A stretch of 64,000 nucleotides of DNA from Acanthosepion lycidas (GCA_963932145.1 OZ010599.1:44361844-44425843), one strand, 5' to 3'. Positions 1 to 11,046 are shown, numbered from the stretch's first letter. Notes: generated by a model not told the origin, from the sequence alone. Numbers and translations: made by a program.

Positions 1-375
1 CCTGGAATGTTTTTAATTTGCTCATGGATTTGGCCGGATTCCAAAATGGTATATGTTGGGCTACAACCTCTAGGAGTAATATTGAAAACACAGACAATTT
101 TATTTTGAAACACTGTAATTTGAGAACAGTAATTTTTTTCATTTGAACATGAGCTATTGAAAAATTAGAGAGTTGTGTCCCTTTAATTGCTTTTATCAGT
201 AGAAGCCAAGATGGTTGAATCTGAAAACAATCACAGTAATGAAAACTTGGGAATCCAAAATAGATTGCATGTCCAGATCTGGTCTGGAATTATTTTAATT
301 TGCTCATGCAGTCAGACTGATTCAAAAATGGTATGATATATTGGGCTACAGCCTCTAAGAGTAAAGTTGAAAAAG
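1..375. repeat. Tandem duplication, about 280 bp period
   Basis: The first 90 bases and bases 282-375 are diverged copies: both carry TTTAATTTGCTCATG, then an ATTCAAAAATGG-like string, then GGGCTACARCCTCTARGAGTAA. The window starts inside the first copy. No reading frame or element ends are visible, so the nature of the unit is unknown. Confidence 0.6.
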
Positions 376-734
376 TGTGACACACGGACACACTTACATT
401 CGCATTTATTATGTAGATGTGTGTATTGTATACTTATTAATCACTAGACATAAAAAAACCTGGAAATTTTTTGTGAACATGACCTGACAAGCTTCAACAT
501 GGCATGCATCTAGGCCAATAAAAATGTCAAAATACTCATTAACCACCAATCCATGCTTCCAGGCGGACATGGAATCATTTGTTTCACTTCTTTTTTTTTT
601 CTTTAACAGCATTTGGAGTTCTGTCAGCTGTTGGATATATAAAAAAATATATATAGTATATTATGGCTGGTTGCTTATATCTGAGTATGTCTGTCTGTTA
701 TGGCAGCTAGCTATCCTCTATTGTTGATGCATAC

Positions 735-1030
735 TCTAGCACATTTGTGTTTGCTCAAGACCTGCAGACTCAACCTTTTGAGTTTTATGCAGACCTTAGT
801 TACAGTTTTTGAGAGAGAGTGTGCATAGTCTACACTCAAACCCTCAGTCACAATGACTTATGACTTTGTGCTAGAACAATCATAGATGGATTCTGAACAG
901 TTTTCTCTACCTAATTTCACTTACAAGGATTGGAACAACCTGTGGTATAATTTTTAGGTCCTTCCCAGCAGAGCCACACACTGGGATCATCTTTCTAGGT
1001 CAATATTATCAAGTCACCTCCCTGACCTCC
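735..1030 (-). repeat. tRNA-derived SINE, family B, decayed
   Basis: Read on the minus strand this resembles the body of the better copies at 56255-56650 and 59090-59395: the same blocks ATGACTTRTGACTT, GYGCTAGMACAA and CACTTACAAGGATTG occur in order. The tRNA-like head is not preserved. It sits directly upstream of a LINE fragment. Confidence 0.5.
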
Positions 1031-1039
1031 TTGACCTCT

Positions 1040-1790
1040 AAAACAAAACTACTTTCAGTTAAGCAGCTCAGACAACCTTTTCTGCCTGCCACCAGCATGG
1101 CTGATGCTCACTTTCAGGAGAGCAACTTTTTGCATCTTCTTAGGTTCACATTTTCCACAGGCTTCGAGAAGAGTGATTATATTGAATCAATTGCTAGGTC
1201 TACTGTTAGGAACGTTGGTTTGCTGTGCCAGACAATTTTTCTCATTGAAATCCATCCAACACATATATAAATCTACCCTTTGTCCATGCATTGAATATTA
1301 TTGCCATATCTGGTCTGGTGCTTCTGCTATATATCTTGAGATTCTTGACAAAATTCAAAGAATTCTCTGGAATGTAATTGATCCTGACCTGTCATCTCAA
1401 CTTCAGTCACTTTTCCACTTCTCTCTGTCTATTCTACAAATGTTTTCATGGAAATTGTTCTAATGAGCTTTCCTCGGTATCTAGACTGCATAAATTTAAG
1501 TGTACTGCTATATTGGTAACTAGATCTCACTATTTTACTATTGAAATAGCTAGATGTAACTGTATTTTCTATTCTAATAGTTTCTTTTCTTGCACTTCTC
1601 ACTTCTGGAACTCTCTTCTTGTTTCTTGCTTCTGTGCAACATACAACCTTCAAAAATTTAAATGCAATATCAATCACCATCTTCTGTCTTCCTGAAACCT
1701 GTTCTTTTATTTTCCTTTTTCCTCATTCTCTTTCACTCTTTGCACCTCAGTGGCATTATTGCTTTGCTTGGGGTGAAATGATTAAAAAAA
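1040..1790 (+). pseudogene. LINE ORF2 C-terminal remnant, lineage 1
   Basis: The conceptual product, spread over frames, matches the end of a jockey/CR1-like LINE reverse transcriptase: a YIESIA segment, then HIYKS, a C.EYYCHIWSGA block and an EILDKIQRI block, then a cysteine-poor tail. The 3' end runs to a TTGCTTGGGGTGAAATGATT-like terminus and an A-rich tail. Shifts and stops make it a dead, 5'-truncated insertion. The same tail ends other copies at 2936, 11600, 34585-35090, 53196 and 57040. Lineage assignment is from motif recognition, not alignment. Confidence 0.7.
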
Positions 1791-2164
1791 GTGAAAACAG
1801 CATTAAACAAATGCTCTTTATCTGTAATTATAGCATCTTGGTTAACTCAATGAAACAACACATGCATATGAAGATTTCATACTGTAACAGTGTTTGGAGT
1901 TTGCAGTTGAAATCTTTCATGTTTTTATTTTACAAAGACAGCATCTGCACATCATATCTAAGCATCTTCATTACAGCTTCAGTTAGTTTTGAATTCAGAC
2001 TTGACACTGCATTTAAATTTTTTGAATTTCTTTAAATATTTTTTAAAAGTTGTCTTAAAAGTTTTAGAATGTTTTTAGAGTGGTGGCAAATTCTACAACT
2101 GCTCCAAGTGGCACAAACATTAAGTACACTGCTGTCTGTGATATACTATTTTAGTTAAGGAATA

Positions 2165-2936
2165 CTAATTCAACATAAACATTTATGAATCTACCTTCAT
2201 TCATGTATTGAATGTTGCTGGTCTGGTGCTTCTGCTGTATTTAGAGATTCTGGATAAAATCCACATAAGAGTCTGTAATATTATTAGTCCTGACCAGGCA
2301 TCTCAGCCTCAGTCACTTTCCCACTGCCATAACATAACTTCTCTGTGGCTTTTCTGCAAACATTTTCATGGTAATTGTTCTGATGGTACCTCGACTTTAC
2401 AAATTTAAGTGCATTACTAGATTTGCAGCTAGTTGAATTTGCTAGATGTGATCATAAATTTTATGCTAATAGTTTCAATACCTGGCCACAGTAGAAGTGA
2501 AAAAAAGCTAGGGGAATTGAGTTACTAAACTGAAAACTGACATATCCAGAAAAGGCATGGCACCTGGAACTAGAACAATCTATCCCTGTGGAGTAAATAA
2601 AGTGTTCGGTTTGAAATTCCAACATATGTCATCTGGAGAAGGCTGGAGCATATAACGGCTGGAATATTGTGTATATGACAATAAAGATTAGAACAACAGA
2701 CTGAACAATGTAAATAGTGTTAACTGTTTCTTCTCTCACACTTCTCACTTGTGGAACTCTCTTCTGGCTTTTTGCTTTCCAGTCAACTTTGATCTTTAAA
2801 AATTTCAATGGAATGTCAATTGTTATCTTTTGTTGTCTTAATTCCAGGTTTTTAATGTTCTCTATTCTTAATAATGTTTTACCCCCTTGCATTTTAGTGG
2901 CTTTATTGCCTTGCTTGGGGTGAATGATAAAAAAGT
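2165..2936 (+). pseudogene. LINE lineage 1 remnant with internal insertion
   Basis: This is a second copy of the preceding LINE 3' end. It starts in the EYxCHIW region (GGTCTGGTGCTTCTGCT is shared) and ends at TTGCCTTGCTTGGGGTGAAT. Between about 2485 and 2722 the homology is broken by roughly 240 bp of unrelated AT-rich DNA, then resumes with CTTCTCACTTGTGGAACTC. The two adjacent direct copies may be independent insertions or a local duplication. Confidence 0.65.
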
Positions 2937-2939
2937 CAA

Positions 2940-4436
2940 CATAAACTACAAATACTGACAAAGAGAAACATTTTTTCATTGAATTACTGACATGAGCCGA
3001 GAAACAAAATTTAGCTACCATCCTTGAACCATATCTCATTCTCTAATGAAGATTTAATAAAAGTGAAACATGCTAAAAGTGAAACTTTTCCTATTTGTTT
3101 TTTATCTTATCATTCTCTCTGATTACAATCTATATTTGATCTGTGTATTTGATCCCGATTCATCCATAAACCTCTAAACTGCCCTCTGTTGACCAAAAGG
3201 CAGATGAATGTATCTTCAATGTTCATATTTAGGATCATACATTTTCTGTGCATGTGCAAATGGAGAAAAAAGATCAAGAAAAAGAATAAAAAACTGAATA
3301 TAAGTCTAAATAGACTCCAACTCTTATTCTCATGTTGGGATTTCACCATTATGCTAAGGAACAAGAGATTTCCCTGATGCTTGCAGTAACTACCAAGATG
3401 CAACAAATATTGCAAAATAACTTGGTGTTATATAGCTTTTATTAAGAAAAATACTCTGATGTTAAATCAGATTAAGCTCTTATTTATTCAAATTTTTTCT
3501 GAAAGTTGCAACTATCAGAGAGGCATTAGTATAGTTCCCCCCCCTTACCCATGTTTCAATGCCTCCCAGTGTATTACTGAAACCATGTGTAGTATGTGGT
3601 CCATGCTAGGAAATGCCAGAGGTTTAAATTAAATTTAATGTCCATCAGGAGCCTTTGATCTAAGAGGAGTTGATCTGTGGTGATTCCAATATGTACTAGG
3701 TTCACCTTAAATTTTGTGTTGCCTTAGAATGTCAGGAGGCCTAAGAGCTGCAAGAAGGAAACCTCAAATCCTCCAAGTGCAGAATCAGACATCAAAGGAT
3801 GTGCAGTGGGTGCACCAACATAAACAAGGAAGTGAACTCAACTTAACTTAGGATATGCATATGCAAGACAATCAGATGACAGGAAGTTTGATAAATATCC
3901 AAAATATGAGAGAAGAAAGAGAATCTCTCATAAGAAGAGGATTGAATGTTCAAAGAAAGACCCAAAACCACATGACCTTGAATTGGCTGAAGATTTTATT
4001 TTTTTGCAAACAAGTTCTGTCGGTTCAATTTTTTATTAACTTTTTCAAAATTTCAAATTGGATCTTTTATATAATTGGTAAATTTAAGAAAGTTCATATT
4101 TATCTATATTTTATTTTATTTTATTTTCATGACATCACCGTAGATGACTTGAAATTAGTTCCAGCAAATGTAGCATGCTGAAATTAACCCAAAACAGATA
4201 AACATACACAAAGCATAATCTTTGAAAACAAATGAAGAAACATTTGAAAATACTCAGGGAAAAAATAAAATAAAAATAAATAAATATGAACCTTGGTAAA
4301 TATACTGATTATAAATCAACTAATTTGGGAAATTTGAAAAAATCAATGAAAAATTGGAGAGACAAAACTTGTCAATATTATTCAACCAAACATGTTTGAA
4401 AGAATTCTTGCTGCTGAAATGCACCTTATACAAGCA

Positions 4437-4437
<1 letters not shown>
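2940..4437. other. No gene recognised
   Basis: AT-rich DNA with short random open frames only. I see no domain, RNA fold or element ends here. Confidence 0.5.

Positions 4438-4440
<3 letters not shown>

Positions 4441-4490
<50 letters not shown>
4441..4490. repeat. (TA)n microsatellite
   Basis: Uninterrupted TA dinucleotides over about 50 bp. Confidence 0.97.
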
Positions 4491-4493
<3 letters not shown>

Positions 4494-6105
4494 CTATGAT
4501 AAAGTTTAATTTATAAATTATCCCAGTAAGAGGTTAATAAAAATCTTTAGAGCCAAACTTATTCAGAAATATTTAAACTACTTTCTCTGATTAATTGTGG
4601 AAAATTGCTTTGAGCAAATGAAGCCTGTAGGTCTTAGAGGGGACCATCCTTCCAACCTTGTGGATTGGCACTACACAATCACAAACAAAGAACTAAAGTA
4701 AATAACTGAAACAAGGTCACTTGAGTACTTTCAACAACTGAAATGGATAGCAAATGTAAATCTAAGCTAGAATTAGGTCATAATCAAGATGTTTACATTC
4801 CACATGACTTCAAATAAAAGTTTACGAAGGAAACCCTGATCAATACCTGGAAAGAACAATAACAGTTACTGAACTTGGGAAACCTATTTTCCTGAAAAAT
4901 TGTTTTGAGTGAAAGATTTTAGTAATCTTAACTGAAAGTAACACTGGCCAATCATTCAATGAAACAGAGTTACTTTAATAATTTCTGTGAAAGAAGATTT
5001 CATTCTCAGCAAAGATCTTAGCAAATGCATCATTTCTATTTGTTTATTAAATCAAGAACTTTCACCATTTCACTTAAGGAAAGAACTTTATGGCTTCTTT
5101 TTTGCATATCACAATTGCCATCATCACCACTCTTGAACTTTAACATTGCTATTAAGTAAAAACTTATGGATTCATTATTTTGGGGAAATGAAGCTGTAAA
5201 AAGTGGAAAGGAGAAATTATGTACAATGAAGTGAATGATCAAGACAACTGATTTCAAAACTACAAAGCTTCATAGTCAAACCTGTCTTGATAAAAACAGG
5301 CAAAGCAAAAACATTATCCATCAGAAAATTATTAACTGTGAAGGTGAAAACCTGTAAGAAATATTTGATAAACAAATAAGAAATATGTTTATTAATAGTA
5401 ATATTATCTTTAAATTTTTATGTGATGATTATTAAAAATTTTAATGTTGAAGTTAGTCTACTAAGAATTATATGCATACACATCGAATATTATCATAGAC
5501 AACTAAGTTTTCTTGCTTATATATCAAATATTGATTACATACCAGTATATTTTTCAAAGTTACTTTCATCTTTTACAAATATCAACAATTTATTGCCTAG
5601 CAGATAGTTCCTGCAAATGTTACATTCATTTTCAATCCATATCATATTTGATTTCAAGTTCTTTTGGGGGTCTAAAACGATAATCATTATCATTTCAAAG
5701 TAAAAACTGATGAGGATATATAACAGCTTTATTTTATTCACCAATGTTGGCATGTTGTAGTTAAATAATAAAATTATACTAATACAGACAATTTTTGGAT
5801 ATATCTGGAAGATTTGAAGATATATCATAGCAGTTTTGGATTTTAGAAAATATATGGCAAATTTTTAAAAGTACTATTATCATTGGTTTTTGTTATATTT
5901 TAGAATTACAAGAACACTTAAAAAGGAATTTATGACCATTCAAATTGAATAAATTTATTCTGGGATATTTGCGATCACAATGATGAGATTCCTAACCCAT
6001 TAGGGTTGTAGGGGCACCACACGTAATGCAGCCATAGTAGCTGCGATGTTTCCTGGGCAAGATAGTCTGATGGAGCCCAACCCTCTCCAGGTCTGGTTTT
6101 TAATT
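4491..6105. other. No gene recognised
   Basis: AT-rich unique-looking DNA. The open frames at 5036-5257 and 5535-5828 (minus) have low-complexity composition and no recognisable domain. Confidence 0.45.
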
Positions 6106-6109
6106 CAGA

Positions 6110-6335
6110 ATTTTTCCTTCTTCTAAATCTGTTGCCACCCAAGGCTATAAGACCCAATCTGTTCTTTTACCCATAGCTGGAGAGAAAAGAGACTGATTCA
6201 TACTTTTCCCAAGGGTATTAGAACATAACTGAATGTAACAAACACGACTGGAATTTGAACTCGGCTCTTTGATTTCTCTATCTGAATTGATTACTCCACT
6301 GTGCTTCTGGAATATTCCAGAGGTCTTAAACCATT
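6110..6335 (-). repeat. tRNA-derived SINE, family A
   Basis: On the minus strand, an ATTCCAGTCGTGTTTGTTAC block follows a B-box-like GAGTTCAAATTCC variant. It is followed by CCTTGGGAAAAGTATGAATC, CTATGGGTAAAAG and a decayed tail. The order matches copies at 17575, 20250, 38275, 44585 and 47610-50035. The 5' tRNA-like head is partly mutated. Confidence 0.6.
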
Positions 6336-6339
6336 TCAA

Positions 6340-7165
6340 AATATTTCAGAAATCTTGAATAAGTTCTAACATTCTGAAAAAAAAACTACTCTATTTTTCA
6401 ATATTTTACAAGAATATATCTCTAGATTACATTCTCAAAATGTTTTATTTTTGTTATTACTTAAAATCAGTAGTTTTTGATAATTTATTTATATTACTTA
6501 CATGCAGACTATTGTTATTTGTTGTTATTTTAATAATTTGTATAAAATCCATTCTTTGATTTTATATCTTCCCTAGGAGACCTTGGCAAATCTTGGGGAA
6601 TTGATGACTATATTTATGTAAGCTGGTGTTTGGAAGCTTATACTTTTCTTATTGATATCAACATGAAACAAATCGCATTGGTGATACCTGAATTGAATTC
6701 CAGCAATTGTATTAACAATATTACCTTAAGGATATAAGTTTACTTTGTAAAGGAAAAAACTAAATTACTTCCTACTAGTAGTCTGTCTTTTTCTTAAGAG
6801 ATTTGAACTATAAATGGTGCGTAAATAAGTGTTAAAGTGACCCTGGTATAAAGATGAATATAAAAAAGAAACTCAAAATATTGGTAGGACAATGACCAAC
6901 TAATTTCTATTAAAAAAAAAATGAAGAAGCTCCTTGATAAACATGTGTGGCCTGTATGTAGTGGAAGCATAAAACTGAATTTAAAAATGGAATGTTGAAT
7001 AGAAAGCAAGCAGCAACAACAGACAACAATATTAAAAGGTGAAGCAAAGAAGGAAGGAAGGAATGAGTAGAAACCAATATACATTTGTAAAATGGAGAAG
7101 ATCAGAAATCTTCTTAAAAGTGAAGAAGACATGACAAGTTCGAGTGCATGGCAGAGTAATCTAGT
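6340..7165. other. No gene recognised
   Basis: Contains the 3' half of a 204-codon minus-strand open frame (6794-7408) whose product is Ser/Leu/Phe-rich and hydrophobic without a known domain. Its composition suggests a chance frame. Confidence 0.4.
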
Positions 7166-7480
7166 AAGTGCTCCCATGTGTTGCAGTGCACACGTACGCA
7201 GCCGACGCCAGTGTATGCACTGGCTCTGTATATGAATGGGTACGGATGTACTGACGCTCAGTCTGAGCTGCACCACAGAGAGAACGAAAGAGAGAGAGAG
7301 AAAGATAAGATAAAGACTAATAAAAGAGAGAGAGGAAAAATTGATTATTCTCCAGCGACTCTCATTCCAACACCTACCCCTCTCTTCATTCTCAGCTGAT
7401 ACTCTCACTCCCCCTCAATTTACTCATTCTTCATATTGCGTCTGTTATTGTGCAGTCAGCGAGGCACCAAATGGGACAAT
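7166..7480. other. Small CpG-containing, GC-richer island
   Basis: About five CpGs occur within 25 bp near 7189-7210, in a window where CpG is otherwise scarce. A GA-rich stretch and a C-rich stretch follow. It could be the edge of an unrecognised exon or promoter, or a young repeat. No start codon context or splice pair is convincing. Confidence 0.3.
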
Positions 7481-8276
7481 GTCATTACTGCAGTGGGTCA
7501 AATTTGAACCAAGGGCAATGCAATTAAAACTCAAATTATGATCATGACAAATATTAAAATATCAATAATCATTGATGTTTTTTTTTTTTAAATAGGATTT
7601 GTTAAAAATGCATATAATGGAGTGAAAGACAAAATAATTATAATGATAATAAATTTGGGAATTATGAAAAAAAGTGAGTAAATGTTTCTACAATGGAAAT
7701 TATAGAAAACAAATTAACAGTAAATTGGCGAACAAATTTATGATAGAAAAAATATCACATATGAATTCCCCCCCATACATCCCCACCCCAAATAAACAGA
7801 CAAAAGATTTATTCTATAACAAAATTTTTTGTTAAACAATTAAAAACAAGGGATTTAAAGGAGTGAACATTTTTGAAGATTTCTTGAGATCAGTTAATGA
7901 GCTTTTGTACCTATATTACACCCTTAGAATATCCCTGGGAAAATACCCTGCAATTACTTACTATACCCTTTCTTGAGAAAGAAGTAGAAGTATAAATAAT
8001 GATACAGCAAAGCCAGTGAGTGCAAACAACATTTCCTCAATGGGAGAAGATCATATTTTCAAATTCAAAAACAGGGAAGAATAAAGATTCAAGCTATAAG
8101 GCTACATTAATTTTCCAGACACTAACTCACCCACTCAAACTCAGATCCCTATGACAGTCATATCTACTCCTAGCATCACAGAAGTTATCTTGTCTTTGTA
8201 ACTCTAAGCAGATAAGTTTGATGCTCATGCTAAACAAGAAGCAGTTATAGTAGTTATTGTTTTGTTGGAATGGAGT

Positions 8277-8598
8277 ACCTCATATTTCATAATGGGTACC
8301 TAATATTTCATAATGGGCTTCCCCGTATTTCATAATGGGGTACCTCATGCTTCATAATGGGATTCCCATATTTCATAATGGGGTAGCTTGTATTTCAAAA
8401 TGCAGTTCCTCATAGTCCATAATGGGTACCACATATTTCATAATGGGTACCACATATTTCATACTGGCATTCCTCATATTCTGTAATGGAGTTCCCCATA
8501 ATTCATAATGGGGTACCTTGTATTTCATAATGTGCTTTCTTATATTCCATAATGGGGTATCAAATATTTCATAATGGTGTATCTTGTATTTCATAATA
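8277..8598. repeat. Minisatellite, 21-22 bp unit, about 15 copies
   Basis: The unit is close to TTTCATAATGGGGTACCTYA, repeated with substitutions and one-base length changes. Because the period is close to 21 bp, the minus strand stays open with a seven-residue periodic peptide at 8373-8594. That frame is a by-product of the repeat, not a gene. Confidence 0.9.
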
Positions 8599-9153
8599 TG
8601 ATCTTCATTGAGAAGCAGGAAGATTGAAAGAAAAATAATTCTTTATTCTATTAAAAAAGACAATTCAAAATTACAATACAGTGTAAGCCTTAAGGACAAA
8701 GGACTACTACAAATCTGATTGGATAATATAGATTGCTGAGAAAATATAATATAGAAAGCTTTTATAAGCTTCCATAATATCAATATGAAGTGTTTGTTGT
8801 TCTTGGGTGCAACAGATTTTACAAGACTGAGTAATGAGTGTGTGATAGATGTAAGATATGGCCAAGGACAAAATAACACATCAGTTTAATTTTAGAGTAA
8901 AGTTCATATTTGTCATGATTGATTAATTAATTCTTGCCCACACACTTCACACATGCAGGTCAGATCAATTAGCCAGTAGGCTGACATGTAGACTTTGTTG
9001 AATTATGATCTGAGATTTTTACTGTATAATGTTCAATATATATGATTAATATTCACCAATGTATTAAGGGTCTTGACAAGAAAGCAGATTATGCTGAAAA
9101 ATAAATAAATATTATATAAATGCTTTTTTCGAGATAAGACTGCAGACTTGTTG

Positions 9154-9207
<54 letters not shown>

Positions 9208-9250
9208 ATATATATATATATATATATGTGTCTGTGTATATATATATATA
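9154..9250. repeat. (ATCT)n plus (TA)n compound microsatellite
   Basis: Roughly a dozen ATCT units pass directly into a TA array and a GTGTCTGTG break. Confidence 0.95.
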
Positions 9251-9480
9251 GACACATATTGTGTATTTAGGCAACAATCCTTCTTTTATACATGCTTCAT
9301 TAAAAATGATTGACAAGGTATTGTGATTAACCATTTTTATTTAATTTTTCTTGTGTTTGTACAAGTATTTTTCTATTCTGGACACAGAGTTTCCAAAATT
9401 TCTGAACTATTTGGGCTATACTTTTAGCCATTATCAAGGATGATTTTAGTTTTACTTTTTAACTGAATGTTTGGGTTGCA
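9251..9480. repeat. Dispersed repeat, copy 1 of 2
   Basis: Shares the order CAAYCCWTCTTTTATACA, TTCATTAAAAATGA, TTTTTCTTGTG, TTCAAGGATG-like and TTTTTAACTGAAT with 63100-63335. Both copies abut a TA array. A more diverged relative begins near 41285. The minus strand carries a decayed TTGTCAA...GAAGCATG string resembling the hammerhead-like cores elsewhere in the window. Confidence 0.6.
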
Positions 9481-9857
9481 TGTATGTATCAGGGATATAT
9501 TATTTTTTTAGGAAATTTAGAGCAATTTAAGACATAAAATCTTTAGAAATTCAACCACCCTGCCACTGTAGTTTCTACCAATTTGGTATCATCAGGCAGT
9601 ACAATTGAATCTTCTATCCTAAGACAGTCTTAAATACACATGTTTATTTATATAAGAGTTTTTTGAGATGGAATATCCAATTTACTGCCTTATGATGGCA
9701 GGAAGGTTGGTTTTCTAAAATTTTAATGTCTATATCTCTCTCTATATATGTACCAAATGGTGTGAGAAAGATGTATATTTATTATTAATAGTATAAATTT
9801 TTGCATCAAGTACTTTTAGTTCCACCAGCAATTACTGTGCAATGTTTTATACTTATA

Positions 9858-9860
<3 letters not shown>

Positions 9861-9920
<60 letters not shown>
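9861..9920. repeat. (TA)n microsatellite
   Basis: About 60 bp of uninterrupted TA. Confidence 0.97.
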
Positions 9921-9924
<4 letters not shown>

Positions 9925-9949
9925 CCAAATGAGAGAAAGGACAGATAAA

Positions 9950-10185
9950 GTAAAAATTCACTATTCACAGCATTTATTTTTAAAAAAGTGCTCAATACAA
10001 AGTAAAGCAATATATTATTATTATTTTTTTTATAAAAGATTATAATAAAAAAATGTTGAAATCGCTACACAAAAGCTCTCATGTTTCAATACTTACCATT
10101 GCCTGAAGAAGTACAAAGTCCTGAAACATGAAAGTGGTTGTGTAGCAATTTCAACATGTTTTTATTATAATCTTTTATAATAATA

Positions 10186-10189
<4 letters not shown>
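9950..10189 (+). repeat. Foldback repeat with CTCAAT box, family H1
   Basis: A GTGCTCAATAC box (from 9990) is followed by two arms: AAGATTATAATAAAAAAATG with TGTTGAAATCGCTACACAA on the left, and their complements on the right ending at ATTATAATCTTTTATAA. The arms cover about 10035-10095 and 10125-10187. The loop region contains a hammerhead-like core. (TA)n arrays flank both sides. Confidence 0.75.
10098..10149 (+). ncRNA. Type I hammerhead-like ribozyme, family H1
   Basis: Helix I pairs ATTGC (10098-10102) with GCAAT (10145-10149). The catalytic box is CTGAAGA (10103-10109). Helix II is 10110-10122, AGTAC/GTCCT with one mismatch and an AAA loop. GAA is at 10123-10125, and helix III pairs ACA (10126-10128) with TGT (10141-10143). 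The cleavage triplet is GTA with A17 at 10144. All conserved core positions that I can name are present. Short helix III is typical of hammerheads in Penelope-like elements. Activity is not known. Confidence 0.6.
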
Positions 10190-10223
<34 letters not shown>

Positions 10224-10256
10224 AAATATAGTCTTAAGGTGTGCTATATTTATGGA

Positions 10257-10421
10257 ATAAAGTGCTCAATATCAGAGATAGAGCGTGTGTAAATATAAAA
10301 GTGAACATAGAAGTCAACACTTAGAGGCGACAGTCTGTTTCATGCTATATGTGGCCTGACAATTGCATATAGCATGAAACAGACTGTCGCCTCTAAGTGT
10401 TGACTTCTATGTTCACTTTTA

Positions 10422-10427
<6 letters not shown>
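10257..10427 (+). repeat. Foldback repeat, perfect 61-bp arms, family H2
   Basis: The arms 10290-10350 and 10367-10427 are exact reverse complements over 61 bases, separated by a 16-base loop. A GTGCTCAATATC box lies at 10262-10273, just upstream. TA arrays lie on both sides. Exact arms imply recent formation or conversion. A one-arm copy lies at 52645-52725. Confidence 0.9.
10353..10391 (+). ncRNA. Hammerhead-like ribozyme, family H2, G8 mutated
   Basis: Helix I is GGC (10353-10355) with GCC (10389-10391). The core reads CTGACAA instead of CTGANGA, so G8 is A here. Helix II is TTGCATATAGCAT with a U-U closing mismatch. GAA is at 10376-10378, helix III is ACA/TGT with loop GAC, and the triplet is GTC (C17 at 10388). 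The related copy at 52652 has the intact CTGACGA. Probably inactive because of G8A. Confidence 0.5.

Positions 10428-10471
<44 letters not shown>
10428..10471. repeat. (TA)n microsatellite
   Basis: TA dinucleotides continuing from the right arm of the H2 foldback. Confidence 0.95.
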
Positions 10472-10472
<1 letters not shown>

Positions 10473-10733
10473 TACACACATGTAGATATACATATGATGA
10501 CTGTGGCTTAGTTTTGAGCCATGTCATTGCTTAAGCCATCCTCAAATATGGATAGTGCAAATGTGACTTTTTAATATTGCTAGGGTCTTACATTGTCTTG
10601 TACAGATATGGGGGTGTCTTTTGTAGTAGTTGTTATATAAATGGAGCATAACACATAGTGAATGACTTCTCTGTCTGTGTAAATTTGATGATTTTTGAAG
10701 GATGCTATACTTAGAAAAACATTAATATATATA

Positions 10734-10808
10734 TTAGGTTGGTGCAAAATTAATGTCGTTTTTTGACGTTCAACTTCAAAAGAAAAACGACATTATTTTT
10801 GCAACAAC

Positions 10809-10812
<4 letters not shown>
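10734..10812. mobile_element. Mariner MITE, 79 bp, MADE1-like
   Basis: The ends are TTAGGTTGGTGCAAAA and its near complement, with TA on each side. The element is almost entirely two arms around a short loop (GACGTTCAACTTC region). End sequence and size resemble human MADE1, the Hsmar1-derived MITE, so a related mariner transposase is inferred. Right arm has GCAACAACC in place of GCACCAACC. Confidence 0.9.
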
Positions 10813-10850
<38 letters not shown>

Positions 10851-10854
10851 TGAT

Positions 10855-10975
10855 ATGAGTAAAAAGAATGTCACTTAGCTGATTGATGTTACCTTCAGTG
10901 TCCCAACTTGTTTCGTAGACTGACCTGTCCATCCACTCTTCAGGGAGTACCAGCAATTTACTGCTTATTTTTTCC
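10855..10975 (-). repeat. Short repeat with hammerhead-like core, family H5
   Basis: Aligns with 54290-54410: both have TTAGCTGATTRATGTTACC, then a TTTCGTAGA string, then CATCCACTCKTCAGGG and TATCAGCAATT or TACCAGCAATT. Both lie next to TA arrays. Confidence 0.7.
10901..10948 (-). ncRNA. Hammerhead-like ribozyme, family H5, long helix II
   Basis: On the minus strand the core is CTGAAGA (10937-10943). Helix II is 10915-10936, GTGGAT paired with GTCTAC including two G-U pairs, starting with the canonical G-C pair. GAA is at 10912-10914. Helix III is only AC/GT (10906-10911). The triplet is GTT. Helix I is ACTCC against GGGACA, three pairs including one wobble. The core is complete but helix I is weak. 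Confidence 0.55.
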
Positions 10976-10977
10976 TT

Positions 10978-10979
<2 letters not shown>

Positions 10980-11046
<67 letters not shown>

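Noticed and set aside
6794..7408. 204-codon minus-strand open frame, the longest near the start of the window
   Set aside because: Product is Ser/Leu/Phe-rich with no domain and covers low-complexity GA/CT DNA; composition explains it.
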